A stretch of 64,000 nt of DNA, from NCBI GenBank assembly GCA_963840545.1, contig CAWIZE010000002.1, positions 372,001-436,000 on the forward strand. The letters run 5' to 3'. Below the pieces are notes generated by a model that did not search any database, was not told the DNA's origin, and worked only from the letters and a program-made list of their open reading frames with translations. Below are positions 1 through 8,014 of the stretch, piece by piece (within the stretch, counting starts at the first letter, position 1; each line of letters starts with the position of its first letter). The translations under genes and the position numbers were made by a program. Source of the DNA: JAKAWQ01 sp963840545. Its GTDB lineage: Bacteria > Pseudomonadota > Alphaproteobacteria > Acetobacterales > Acetobacteraceae.

Positions 1-536
1 TCGAGCGCACCCAGGATGGCGGCTTCTTCGGCACGCTCACGCTCGAGCGCGCGCCGGCCACGCCGGTTCCCGGCGATTTCTCCCGCGCACTCGAGGAAGC
101 CGCCCTGGCCACCGCCGCCTACCTCCTCGGGGTGATGGGCCGGGCCTTCGCGATCACCCTCGAGTATCTTTGCACACGCGTGCAGTTCGGCCGCCCGATC
201 GGCGCCTTCCAGGCCCTTCGCCACCGCGCCGCGGACCTGAAAATCCAGCTCGAGCTCAGCCGCGCCAGCATCGAGTCCGCCGCCGCCACCCTCGATTCCG
301 CCGCCCCGCTCGCGCTCTGCCGCGTTGCCGTCTCGCAGGCCAAGGCCCGCGCCTCGGACGCCGCCCTCCTGATCACCCGCCAGGCGATCCAGCTCCATGG
401 CGGCATCGGCTATACCGACGAGCACGATATCGGCCTCTTCCTGCGCAAGGCCATGGTGCTCGCCAACCTCTATGGCTCGGCGGCGCTGCACCGGGCGCGC
501 TACGCCGCACTCGCGGCGGAGGACGACGATGGCTGA
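1..536 (+). CDS. Acyl-CoA dehydrogenase, C-terminal part (cut by window edge)
   Basis: The reading frame is open from base 3 and the start lies before the window. What is seen is the C-terminal helical domain of the acyl-CoA dehydrogenase family: a run ending in CTRVQFGRPIGAFQ, where the flavin and substrate are contacted, and the late LHGGIGYTDEHDIGLF segment. The family oxidises acyl-CoA to the trans-2-enoyl-CoA using FAD and passes electrons to electron-transferring flavoprotein. The stop overlaps the ATG of the next gene by 8 bases, so the two are co-translated. Chain-length specificity cannot be read from the sequence. Together with the second dehydrogenase just downstream it suggests a degradation operon for a particular acyl-CoA, not necessarily a straight-chain fatty acid. 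Confidence 0.9.
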   Translation, partial: ERTQDGGFFGTLTLERAPATPVPGDFSRALEEAALATAAYLLGVMGRAFAITLEYLCTRVQFGRPIGAFQALRHRAADLKIQLELSRASIESAAATLDSAAPLALCRVAVSQAKARASDAALLITRQAIQLHGGIGYTDEHDIGLFLRKAMVLANLYGSAALHRARYAALAAEDDDG

Positions 537-1308
537 CACCGTTCCCGCCCCGCTTTTGCGCGAAAGCCGCGAGGGCGCGACCGCGATCCTCACCCTCGAC
601 CAGCCCGCCCGGCGCAACGCGCTCTCGGTCGCGATGCGGCGCGCCCTGCTCGAGGCTTTCGAGCGGATCGAGCCCGAGCGGACGATCGCGGCGGTCGTGA
701 TCACCGGCTCGGAGGGCAATTTCTGCTCCGGCGGGGACCTCTCGGACATGGCGGTGCCGGACATCGCCGCGGGGCGCGAGCGCTTCCGCCTCACCCACCG
801 GCTGGTGCGGCTGATCCTCGGCGGCGCCAAGCCGGTGATCGCGGCGGTCGAGGGCTTCGCCGCCGGCGCCGGCCTCTCGCTCGCCGCCCTCTGCGACACC
901 GTCATCGCCGGCGAGAACGCCTGCTTCGTCGCCGGCTTCGGCAAGGTCGGGCTGATCGCCGATCTCGGCCTGCTGCACACGCTGCCACGCCGCGTCGGCG
1001 AGGGCCGCGCCCGGCAGATCCTCCTCTACGGCGAGCGGCTGGCAGCTTCCGAGGCGTTCCGCATCGGGCTGGCCGACCAGATCGTCCCGCCCGGCACCGC
1101 GCTCGCCGCAGCACTCGCCCGCGCCCGCCTGCTGTCCGAGCAGGCGCCGCTCCCGATCGCGCTGACGCGCGCCTTCCTCGCCGCCGGCCTCGATGAAGCG
1201 CTCGCGCACGAGCGGGAGATGCAGACGATGCTCTTCCTCTCCGCCGACCACGCCGAGGGCAAGGAAGCCTTCCTCGCCCGCCGCCCGCCCCGCTTCGAGG
1301 GAGCCTGA
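529..1308 (+). CDS. Enoyl-CoA hydratase/isomerase (crotonase) family protein, PaaG-like active site
   Basis: The 259-residue length is normal for a crotonase. The oxyanion-hole segment GNFCSGGDLSDM (about residues 63-74) and the second half-site around GFAAGAGLSLAALCD are present. The two glutamates that activate water in true enoyl-CoA hydratases are absent: the first is replaced in GAGLSLAAL, the second in AGFGKVGL. The aspartate in GLIADLG aligns with the catalytic Asp of PaaG-type isomerases, so double-bond isomerisation is a better guess than hydration (inference from alignment by eye). The ATG at 529 was chosen because it overlaps the upstream stop (ATGGCTGA). The next dehydrogenase starts 2 bases after its stop, giving a three-gene operon. 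Confidence 0.85.
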   Translation: MADTVPAPLLRESREGATAILTLDQPARRNALSVAMRRALLEAFERIEPERTIAAVVITGSEGNFCSGGDLSDMAVPDIAAGRERFRLTHRLVRLILGGAKPVIAAVEGFAAGAGLSLAALCDTVIAGENACFVAGFGKVGLIADLGLLHTLPRRVGEGRARQILLYGERLAASEAFRIGLADQIVPPGTALAAALARARLLSEQAPLPIALTRAFLAAGLDEALAHEREMQTMLFLSADHAEGKEAFLARRPPRFEGA

Positions 1309-1310
1309 CC

Positions 1311-2462
1311 ATGCCCGCCGAAGACCTCGATACAATCGAGGATGCCGAATTCCGCATCCGCGTCCGTGCCTTCCTCGCCGCTGCCTACCCCGCCGAGCTC
1401 CGCAACCCGCCGAAGCGGCTCCATTTCCGCGCGATCCGGCCCTGGTACATCGCACTCGCCCGCCAGGGCTGGCTCGCGCCCGGCTGGCCGCGCGAATGGG
1501 GCGGGATGGGGCTCACGGCTGCCAAGCAGCTCGTCATGATCGAGGAATTCGAGCGCCACGGCTGCGCCCGCTTCAACGACATGGGCGTCACCATGATCGG
1601 CCCGCTGCTGATCCGCTTCGGGACCGACGCGCAGAAGCGCTTCTTCCTGCCGAAAATCCTCGCCGGCGAGCATATCTGGTGCCAGGGCTACAGCGAGCCC
1701 AATGCCGGCTCGGACCTCGCCAGCCTGCGCACCGAAGCCGTGCTCGAAGACGACCGCTGGGTCGTCAACGGCCAGAAGATCTGGACCACGCTCGCCAACG
1801 ACGCCAACTGGATTTTCCTCCTCGTGCGCACGGGCAAGGAAGCCAGGCCGCAGGAGGGGATCAGCTTTCTCCTCGTGCCGATGGCAACACCCGGCATCAC
1901 CGTCCGCCCGATCGTCAATCTCGACCTGCACGACGAGTTCTGCGAGGTCTTCTTCGACAATGTCCGCGTGCCGCAGGAGAATTTGGTCGGCGAGATCAAC
2001 CGCGGCTGGACCATGGCGAAAGCCCTGCTCGGCTTCGAGCGCCTGCTGCTCGGCTCGCCCAGGCAGGCCGCCTACGCGCTCGCGCGGCTGAAGCTGCTCG
2101 CCGAACGCATGGGCGCCTGGGACGATCCGCTGTTCCGCGATCGCTACACACGGCTTCGCCTCGACCTCGCGGACCACAAGGCGCTCTACGAGGGCTTTGC
2201 CGAGCGCGTGCGGCAGGGCGAGACCCTCGGCGCCGACGTCTCGATGCTGAAGGTGCACCAGAGCGAGCTCTTCCAACGCATCACCGAAACGATGCTCGAG
2301 ATCGCCGGCGAGAACGCAGGCCTGCTCGATCCGATGGAAGGCAATCGCGAGCTCCACCCCTCGGGACTTTTCATCCAGGCGCGGCCGACGACGATCTACG
2401 GCGGCAGCAACGAAATCCAGCGCAACATCATCGCCAAGAACGTGCTCGATCTGCCGGGATAG
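1311..2462 (+). CDS. Acyl-CoA dehydrogenase
   Basis: A full-length 383-residue acyl-CoA dehydrogenase. It shows the N-terminal helical domain, the middle beta domain with YSEPNAGSDLASL (flavin/substrate signature) and NGQKIWTT, and a C-terminal domain ending in TTIYGGSNEIQRNIIAKNVL, typical of family members that work on branched, aromatic or CoA-linked side-chain substrates. It probably forms a heteromeric or paired enzyme with the upstream dehydrogenase, as such pairs commonly do; this is inference. The gene begins 2 bases after the crotonase gene and ends at a strong hairpin at 2464-2482. Confidence 0.92.
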   Translation: MPAEDLDTIEDAEFRIRVRAFLAAAYPAELRNPPKRLHFRAIRPWYIALARQGWLAPGWPREWGGMGLTAAKQLVMIEEFERHGCARFNDMGVTMIGPLLIRFGTDAQKRFFLPKILAGEHIWCQGYSEPNAGSDLASLRTEAVLEDDRWVVNGQKIWTTLANDANWIFLLVRTGKEARPQEGISFLLVPMATPGITVRPIVNLDLHDEFCEVFFDNVRVPQENLVGEINRGWTMAKALLGFERLLLGSPRQAAYALARLKLLAERMGAWDDPLFRDRYTRLRLDLADHKALYEGFAERVRQGETLGADVSMLKVHQSELFQRITETMLEIAGENAGLLDPMEGNRELHPSGLFIQARPTTIYGGSNEIQRNIIAKNVLDLPG

Positions 2463-2463
2463 A

Positions 2464-2522
2464 GCAGGGGCTCCGCCCCTGCGCCCCGCCAGGGCCCACG
2501 GGTTCAGGCATGGGGGCCCTGG
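2464..2522. terminator. Double hairpin between convergent genes; member of a dispersed repeat family
   Basis: Two perfect inverted repeats follow each other: GCAGGGGC/GCCCCTGC with a 3-base loop (2464-2482), and CCAGGGCCC/GGGCCCTGG with a 16-base loop (2489-2497 and 2514-2522). The second hairpin recurs at 17485-17518. It lies between the convergent dehydrogenase and acetate kinase genes and can serve as a terminator on both strands. Confidence 0.65.
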
Positions 2523-2576
2523 ACCCCCAGACTTTCTCAAGTCATGGATTGCAAAGGCCCCGCCCCCGATCGACCC

Positions 2577-3755
2577 CTAGACGCCAAGCGAAAGCAGCGC
2601 CGCCGTGTGGCGGGCGATCATCCGTTCCTCGTCGGTCGGCACGACCCACGCCGCGATGGGCGAGGTTGCGGTGCTGATCCGTCCTTCGCCGGCGTGGTTG
2701 CGCGCCGCGTCGAGCGCGAGCCCGAGCCACCCGCAGCCCGCGGCGACCTCCGCGCGCGTTGCCGCATCGTGCTCGCCGATCCCCGCGGTGAAGACGAGGC
2801 CGTCAAGCCCGCCGAGTGCTGCGGCGAGCGAGCCGATCTCGCGCACGATCCGATAGACGAAGAGCGCGATCGCCGCCGCCGCCGCCGGATCGCGCGAGGC
2901 GCGCAGCTCGCGCATGTCCGGGGAAACGCCGGAGACGCCGAGCAGTCCCGATTTCCGGTAGATCAGGTCCTCGATCGCGCGCGCATCCATGCCATGGCGG
3001 TCCATGAGATAGAGCAGCACGCCCGGATCGATGCTGCCGCAGCGCGTGCCCATCACCAGCCCCTCGACGGCGGTGAAACCCATCGTGCTTGCAACACTCC
3101 GCCCGTCCGCAACGGCGCAGAGGCTCGCGCCGTTGCCGAGATGGGCGAGCACGAGCCGCCGCGCGGCGAGATCCGGGGCGATCTCGCCGAGACGCGCAAC
3201 GATGTATTCGTAGGAAATCCCATGGAACCCGTAGCGCCGCACGCCCTCGGCGCTGAACGCGCGCGGCAGCGCATAGGCCTGCGCCACCGCCGCCTGGCCA
3301 TGGTGGAACCCGGTGTCGAAGCAGGCGACCTGCGGCAAATCCGGCGCCTGCGCCGCAAGCGCGCGGATCGGCGCGAGATTGTGAAGCTGGTGCAACGGCG
3401 CCAGCGGCTCCAGTGCGGCGAGCGCGGCCAGCACCTGCTCGTCGATCCTGACCGGTGCTGCGTAGCTCATGCCGCCATGCACGACCCGATGCCCGACCGC
3501 GGCGAGGTGCCTGGCCCCGAGCAGCTCCGTCGCGAGCCCGAGGATTTCGCGCGTCGCGCCGTGATGGTCGAGCCCCTCCGGCCAGCTCCGCCTGGCCACG
3601 CTCCTGCCCGCCGCGTCATGCGCCGCGAGGTCCGGCACCAGCCCGATATCCTCGATCTCTCCACGGAAAAGAAGCGATTCGGCCGGCACCGTGCCGTAGA
3701 GCGCGAACTTGATGCTCGACGATCCGGCATTGAGGACGAGGATGCATTCGGGCAT
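2577..3755 (-). CDS. ackA: Acetate kinase
   Basis: A 392-residue member of the acetate/propionate kinase family, which interconverts acetyl phosphate plus ADP with acetate plus ATP in the cytoplasm. Visible motifs are the N-terminal LNAGSSSIKF, GHRVVHGG with the substrate-binding Arg, FDTGFH, HLGNGASLCAV, MGTRCGSIDPG and the C-terminal adenosine-site FTAGIGEHDAATR with the conserved Glu. The length is normal. The start MPECILVLNAG leaves 8 bases after the stop of the phosphate acyltransferase gene, so the two form a typical operon. The substrate could be another short-chain acyl group. Confidence 0.95.
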   Translation of the reverse strand: MPECILVLNAGSSSIKFALYGTVPAESLLFRGEIEDIGLVPDLAAHDAAGRSVARRSWPEGLDHHGATREILGLATELLGARHLAAVGHRVVHGGMSYAAPVRIDEQVLAALAALEPLAPLHQLHNLAPIRALAAQAPDLPQVACFDTGFHHGQAAVAQAYALPRAFSAEGVRRYGFHGISYEYIVARLGEIAPDLAARRLVLAHLGNGASLCAVADGRSVASTMGFTAVEGLVMGTRCGSIDPGVLLYLMDRHGMDARAIEDLIYRKSGLLGVSGVSPDMRELRASRDPAAAAAIALFVYRIVREIGSLAAALGGLDGLVFTAGIGEHDAATRAEVAAGCGWLGLALDAARNHAGEGRISTATSPIAAWVVPTDEERMIARHTAALLSLGV

Positions 3756-3763
3756 CGGCGCCC

Positions 3764-4732
3764 TCAGGCCAGAGCCGCGGCCATGCGCGCGGCGCGCGCG
3801 TGGACGAGCAGGGTCGCGACGGCGCAGGAGGCGAGCCGCGTCAGCAACTGATCGGCACGGCTCGTCAGGATGATCGGCACGCGCGCGCCGAGGACGATGC
3901 CCGCGGCGTCGGCGCCGGCGAGAAACGTGAGGCTTTTCGCCAGCATATTGCCCGCCTCGAGGTCCGGCACCACGAGCACGTTGGCCCGGCCCGCAACCGG
4001 CGAAACGATGTGCTTGATCTTCGCGGCCTGCGGGTCGATCGCGTTGTCGAGCGCGAGCGGCCCGTCCAGCACCGCGCCGGTGATCTGGCCCCGTTCGGCC
4101 ATCTTGCAGAGCGCGGCCGCCTCGATCGTCGAGGGCAGCTTGGCGCTCACCGTCTCCATGGCGCTCAGGATGGCGACGCGGACCTGGGGAAAGCGGATCG
4201 CCTGCGCCAGATCGATGGCGTTCTGCACGATATCGACCTTGTCGTCGAGCGTCGGGGCGATGTTCACCGCGGCGTCGGTGATGATCAGCGCATCCGGGTG
4301 GCCGGGCACATCCATGATGAAGCAGTGGCTGATGCGCCGTTCGGTCCGGATTCCGCCTTCGTGCGCCACCACCGCGGCCATCAGCTCGTCGGTGTGCAGG
4401 CTCCCCTTCATCAGCGCCTGCGCGCGCCCATGGAGGACCAGCGCAACCCCCTTGGCCGCCGAATCGTGGCTGTAGGCCGCATCGACGATCTCGAACGCGG
4501 CGATCTCGAGCGCGGCTGCCGCCGCGGTCCGGCGGATGCGCTCCGCGGGCCCGACAAGGATCGGCACGATCAGGCCGAGCCGCGCCGCCTCCACCGCCCC
4601 TTGCAGGGAAACATCGTCGCACGGGTGCACGACCGCCGTCGTCGTTGCGGGCATCTGCCGCGCCGCCTCCACCAGCCGTTCGTATTTCTCGTGCCGCCTG
4701 GGCGGCGGCGAGCCCGCGCAATCGTCAGGCAT
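3764..4732 (-). CDS. Phosphate acetyl/butyryl-transferase family protein
   Basis: A 322-residue phosphate acyltransferase that transfers an acyl group between CoA and phosphate, supplying acyl phosphate to the kinase downstream. The PTA_PTB fold is recognisable from VVHPCDDVSLQGAVEAARLG near the N terminus, GHPDALIITDAAVNIAPTLD in the middle and ANVLVVPDLEAGNMLAKSL in the C-terminal half. It resembles the Ptb-like branch, which often carries an N-terminal MaoC/enoyl-CoA hydratase domain; here that domain is absent. The start at MPDDCAG is uncertain, since an in-frame ATG lies 25 codons earlier. It is 8 bases from ackA. Confidence 0.88.
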   Translation of the reverse strand: MPDDCAGSPPPRRHEKYERLVEAARQMPATTTAVVHPCDDVSLQGAVEAARLGLIVPILVGPAERIRRTAAAAALEIAAFEIVDAAYSHDSAAKGVALVLHGRAQALMKGSLHTDELMAAVVAHEGGIRTERRISHCFIMDVPGHPDALIITDAAVNIAPTLDDKVDIVQNAIDLAQAIRFPQVRVAILSAMETVSAKLPSTIEAAALCKMAERGQITGAVLDGPLALDNAIDPQAAKIKHIVSPVAGRANVLVVPDLEAGNMLAKSLTFLAGADAAGIVLGARVPIILTSRADQLLTRLASCAVATLLVHARAARMAAALA

Positions 4733-4892
4733 CGGCCACAATTCCCCTCGCCCGCGTCGCTTCCCCGCCATCGGACGCCTTGCCGGGCTCGAATCGGGAG
4801 AAAGCATGATGAAATCAGGATCGGCTCATCGCGCCGAGCGCGCCTTGATATCGATCAAGCCGCGTCCGCGCCCAAGCGGCGGCGCTTGGATG

Positions 4893-5480
4893 TCAGCGCT
4901 CGGCCGAGGGCTCGATCCAGCCGATATGCCCGTCGCTGCGGCGGTAAATGACGTTGAGCGTGCCGCTCGTGCGGTTGCGGAACATCAGCACCTGGTGGTC
5001 CGCGAGATCGAGCCGCATCACGGCATCGCTGACCGAAAGCCGGTCGATCTCCATCGCCGATTCGGCGATCACGGTGGCATAGGGTCCCGTCTCGGGGGCG
5101 CCGGCGGGAGCCGGCGACGCCTGCTCCTCCTGGGAGAGGATGTATTGGCGGGCGGTCTCGGGACGCTCGCGGTTCGCGAGGTCGCGGGCGTGTTCGTTGA
5201 CGCGCCTGCGGTAGCGGCGCAGCCGCTTGGCGATATGTTCGGCCGCGTCATCGAAGGCCGTGTGCGCGTCCTGCGCCTCGCCCTCGGCGCGCAGCACGAG
5301 GTCGCGGCCGGCGTGCAGGTTGATATCGCAGGTGAAGAAGCTGCGGGCGCGGCCGAAGGTCACCGCCGCCTCCAGCGCGTGGTCGAAATACTTGTGGGTG
5401 ATGCGGTCGAGATTCTCCGAGACGTGCGTGCGCAGCGCGTCCGAGAGCTCGAGCTGCTTGCCTGCAATGGTGATCTGCAT
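4893..5480 (-). CDS. hpf: Ribosome hibernation promoting factor, long form
   Basis: The 195-residue length identifies the long form. The N-terminal half (about residues 1-100) is the ribosome-binding S30AE domain beginning MQITIAGKQLELSDAL. The C-terminal half (about 135-195) with MEIDRLSVSDAVMRLDL and GTLNVIYRRSDGHIGWIEP is the dimerisation domain that joins two 70S ribosomes into inactive 100S particles. A linker rich in Ala, Pro and Glu separates them. The ATG at 5480 follows a GAGGGAGG ribosome-binding site. It lies 8 bases after rpoN, the arrangement usual in proteobacteria, where hpf is co-transcribed with or driven by the sigma-54 gene. Confidence 0.93.
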   Translation of the reverse strand: MQITIAGKQLELSDALRTHVSENLDRITHKYFDHALEAAVTFGRARSFFTCDINLHAGRDLVLRAEGEAQDAHTAFDDAAEHIAKRLRRYRRRVNEHARDLANRERPETARQYILSQEEQASPAPAGAPETGPYATVIAESAMEIDRLSVSDAVMRLDLADHQVLMFRNRTSGTLNVIYRRSDGHIGWIEPSAER

Positions 5481-5488
5481 GGCCTCCC

Positions 5489-7018
5489 TCAAGCCGACGC
5501 CATCTTCTCCCGGCGGCGCTGCACCGAGCTCGGGATGCGCAGGGCTTCACGGTATTTGGCCACGGTTCGCCGCGCGATGTCCACACCTTCCCGTCTCAAC
5601 GCCGAGACGATCGCGTCGTCGGAGAGCACCGACGCCGCCGATTCGCCGTCGACGAGCGCCCGGATCCGCTGGCGGACCGCCTCGGCGCTGTGCGTCTCTC
5701 CATCGACCCCGGCGATCGCGGTCGTGAAGAAATATTTAAGCTCGAAGATCCCGCGCGGCGTCGCGATGTATTTGTTCGCCGTCACCCGGCTCACCGTGCT
5801 CTCGTGCATCTCCACCATTTCCGCGACGTCGCGCAGGATGAGCGGCCGGAGATGCCCGATTCCGTGCTCGAAGAAACCGTTCTGCCGGCGCACGATCTCG
5901 GCCGCCACCTTGAGGATCGTCTCGGCACGCTGCTCGAGCGAGCGGACCAGCCAGTTGGCGGCGGCCAGGCGCTCGGCGAGGAACGATCGCTCCGGCCCCC
6001 GCGCCCCGACGCTGACGCGCGCGTGGAAGGCGTGGTTGACGAGGACGCGCGGCAGCGTGTCCGGATTGAGCTCGAGCCGGAACGCGCCGCCTTCTTCGCG
6101 GCGCATCAGGATGTCGGGCACGAGCGGGGCGAGCGGCTCGGCGTCGAAGCGGGTGCCCGGCTTCGGGTCGAGCCGGCGCAGCTCGGCCACCATGTCCGCG
6201 AGGTCCTCGCCATCGACCCCGCAGATCGCCCGAAGCTCGTTCATCTCCCGCCGGGCGAGGAGATGGAGATGGTCGAGGAGGGCCGCCATCGCCGGGTCGA
6301 GCCGGTTGCGTTCGGCCAGCTGGGCGGCAAGGCATTCGCGCAAGGAGCGGGCGAAGCAGCCCACGGGATCGAACTGCAGCATCCGCATCCGCACCGACTC
6401 GACCTCCTCGAGCCGGGCACCGAGGGCCGCCGCGAGCGCCGCGGGTTCGGCCGAGAGCCTTCCTGCCGGGTCGAGCAGCGCGATCAGGTGCGCCCCGATC
6501 AGCCGCTCGCGCGGGTTCGCGAAGGAGAGCCTGAGCTGCTCGGAGAAATGCTCGCGGATCGATCGCGGGCCCTCCGCCACGTTCTCGATCCCCCGCTCGT
6601 CCAGCTCGAACGAGCCGCCGTTCCGGCCCGCCCCGTCGAACCGCCCGCCCCCGTCGGAGGGGCCGCCCCCGTCGGACGGGCCGCCCCCGTCGGACGGGCC
6701 GCCCGCGTCATAGGTCTCGGCATGCTCGGCATCGAGCGGCGAGGCTTCCGGCGCCGGGATGGCCTCCGAGCTCACCAGCGCCGCCGCATCCGCCTCGGGC
6801 GGCGGCGGATCAGCCCGCTGATCGGCCGCCGGCACGTCCCCGCCGGGGCCGTCCTGCGCCTCGTCGCGCTCGAGCAGCGGGTTGCGCTCCAGCTCTTCCG
6901 TCACGAAGGTCGTGAGGTCGAGATTGGAAAGCTGCAGCAGCTTGATCGCCTGCCGGAGCTGGGGCGTCATCACCAGCGTGGTGGTCTGGCGGATCTCCAG
7001 GCGCGGTCCGATGGCCAT
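5489..7018 (-). CDS. rpoN: RNA polymerase sigma-54 factor
   Basis: A 509-residue sigma-54 factor. Region I is clear at the N terminus (LEIRQTTTLVMTPQLRQAIK, LLQLSNLDLTTFVTEELERN), followed by an acidic linker, the core-binding region, and the C-terminal RpoN box ARRTVAKYRE that reads the -24 promoter element. The linker (about residues 100-130) contains a three-fold 6-residue repeat of PSDGGG encoded by an 18-bp DNA tandem repeat (about 6646-6704), which lengthens a naturally variable region. It controls genes for nitrogen, motility and similar functions with enhancer-binding activators; none is in this window. Confidence 0.96.
   Translation of the reverse strand: MAIGPRLEIRQTTTLVMTPQLRQAIKLLQLSNLDLTTFVTEELERNPLLERDEAQDGPGGDVPAADQRADPPPPEADAAALVSSEAIPAPEASPLDAEHAETYDAGGPSDGGGPSDGGGPSDGGGRFDGAGRNGGSFELDERGIENVAEGPRSIREHFSEQLRLSFANPRERLIGAHLIALLDPAGRLSAEPAALAAALGARLEEVESVRMRMLQFDPVGCFARSLRECLAAQLAERNRLDPAMAALLDHLHLLARREMNELRAICGVDGEDLADMVAELRRLDPKPGTRFDAEPLAPLVPDILMRREEGGAFRLELNPDTLPRVLVNHAFHARVSVGARGPERSFLAERLAAANWLVRSLEQRAETILKVAAEIVRRQNGFFEHGIGHLRPLILRDVAEMVEMHESTVSRVTANKYIATPRGIFELKYFFTTAIAGVDGETHSAEAVRQRIRALVDGESAASVLSDDAIVSALRREGVDIARRTVAKYREALRIPSSVQRRREKMASA
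6646..6704. repeat. 18-bp in-frame tandem repeat in rpoN linker
   Basis: About three copies of an 18-bp unit (core CCGCCCCCGTCGGACGGG) encode the PSDGGG repeat of the sigma-54 acidic linker. The unit is a multiple of three, so the frame is kept. Confidence 0.8.
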
Positions 7019-7027
7019 GGCCGGCGG

Positions 7028-7258
7028 CTAGCGCTTTGCCGGCTCCGGTCGCGGCCGGCGGCGGCGAACGGAGTGGACCATCAGTCTATTGAAGCGAAAG
7101 AGAAATCGTTCCGGTGTCGCTGCGGTTCCAGCCATCACGACCTCGCCACCGGGACCCGCGATCGCCATGGCTGCCGGCGGAATCGCGGAGCGCTCCGCCA
7201 AAGCCATGAGATTGATCGCCAAAACACAACCGAGAGCATGATGATTAAGGATCGTCAT
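7028..7258 (-). CDS. Possible small hypothetical protein between lptB and rpoN
   Basis: A 76-codon open frame (MTILNHHALGCVLAIN at the start, Arg/Pro-rich end) fills the 243-base gap between lptB and rpoN. I recognise no family. Its start falls inside a perfect inverted repeat (7233-7263) and no clear ribosome-binding site is seen, so it may not be a gene. The gap could simply be the rpoN leader and promoter region. Confidence 0.2.
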   Translation of the reverse strand: MTILNHHALGCVLAINLMALAERSAIPPAAMAIAGPGGEVVMAGTAATPERFLFRFNRLMVHSVRRRRPRPEPAKR

Positions 7259-7263
7259 GCTCT
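7233..7263. promoter_or_regulatory. Perfect 9-bp inverted repeat at the 3' end of lptB
   Basis: AGAGCATGA (7233-7241) and TCATGCTCT (7255-7263) form a perfect 9-bp stem with a 13-base loop. The distal arm overlaps the lptB stop codon. It could be an attenuator or terminator between lptB and rpoN, or an operator. No T-run follows. Confidence 0.45.
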
Positions 7264-8014
7264 AAAGGCTGAACCTTTCTCCAAGGTAGAAGCGGCGCAC
7301 GTCCGCATGCGCCACCACTTCCTCGGGCGCCCCGTGCATCAGGACCTCGCCCTCGTGCAGGATATAGGCGCGGTCCACGATCTCCAGCGTCTCCCGTACG
7401 TTGTGGTCGGTGATCAGCACGCCGATCCCGCGCAGCTTCAGATGCGAAACGAGGTCGCGGATCTCGCCGAGCGCGATCGGGTCGATGCCGGCGAGCGGCT
7501 CGTCGAGCAGGATATAGCTCGGCTGGCTCGCCAGCGCGCGCGCGATCTCGAGCCGCCTGCGCTCCCCGCCCGAGAGGGCGAGCGAGGGGGTGCGCCTGAG
7601 ATGGGTGATCCCGAACTCGGAAAGGAGGGCCTCGAGCATCTGCTCGCGCCGGTCGGCATAGGGCTCGGACACTTCGAGCACCGCCCGGATGTTCTGCTCG
7701 ACATTGAGGCCGCGGAAGATGCTCGCCTCCTGCGGCAGATAGCCGATGCCGAGCCGGGCGCGGCGGTACATCGGCAAAGTCGTGATCTCGGCCCCGTCGA
7801 GCGTGATGGTGCCGGTGTCCGGCGGCACCAGCCCGACGATCATGTAGAAGGTCGTCGTCTTGCCGGCGCCGTTCGGGCCGAGCAGCCCGACCGCCTCGCC
7901 GCGCGTCAGCCGGAGGTTCACGTTGCGCACCACCGGGCGGCGGCGGAACTGCTTGCCGAGGCCGCTGGCGACCAGGCCCCCGCCGCCGGAGAGGACGCGC
8001 AGGCGCTCGCTCAT
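7262..8014 (-). CDS. lptB: Lipopolysaccharide export ATP-binding protein LptB
   Basis: A 250-residue ABC ATPase that powers extraction of lipopolysaccharide from the inner membrane with LptF/LptG and LptC. Walker A is GPNGAGKTT (about residues 45-53), the Q-loop region contains GYLPQEASIF, the signature is LSGGERRRLEIARAL, and Walker B is YILLDEPLAGID with the following H-loop (LITDHNVRETL). These last segments are LptB-typical. Its ATG overlaps the lptA stop by 4 bases (ATGA), so the genes are translationally coupled. LptF and LptG are not in the window. Confidence 0.96.
   Translation of the reverse strand: MSERLRVLSGGGGLVASGLGKQFRRRPVVRNVNLRLTRGEAVGLLGPNGAGKTTTFYMIVGLVPPDTGTITLDGAEITTLPMYRRARLGIGYLPQEASIFRGLNVEQNIRAVLEVSEPYADRREQMLEALLSEFGITHLRRTPSLALSGGERRRLEIARALASQPSYILLDEPLAGIDPIALGEIRDLVSHLKLRGIGVLITDHNVRETLEIVDRAYILHEGEVLMHGAPEEVVAHADVRRFYLGERFSL

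Noticed and set aside
1026..2540. Long open frame on the minus strand opposite the dehydrogenase genes
   Set aside because: At this GC content stops are rare and long antisense frames arise by chance; the plus-strand products are clearly recognisable. The same applies to frames opposite rpoN-lptB (5690-8020), the YfhO-like gene (22438-25821) and the sugar transporter (60788-63490).
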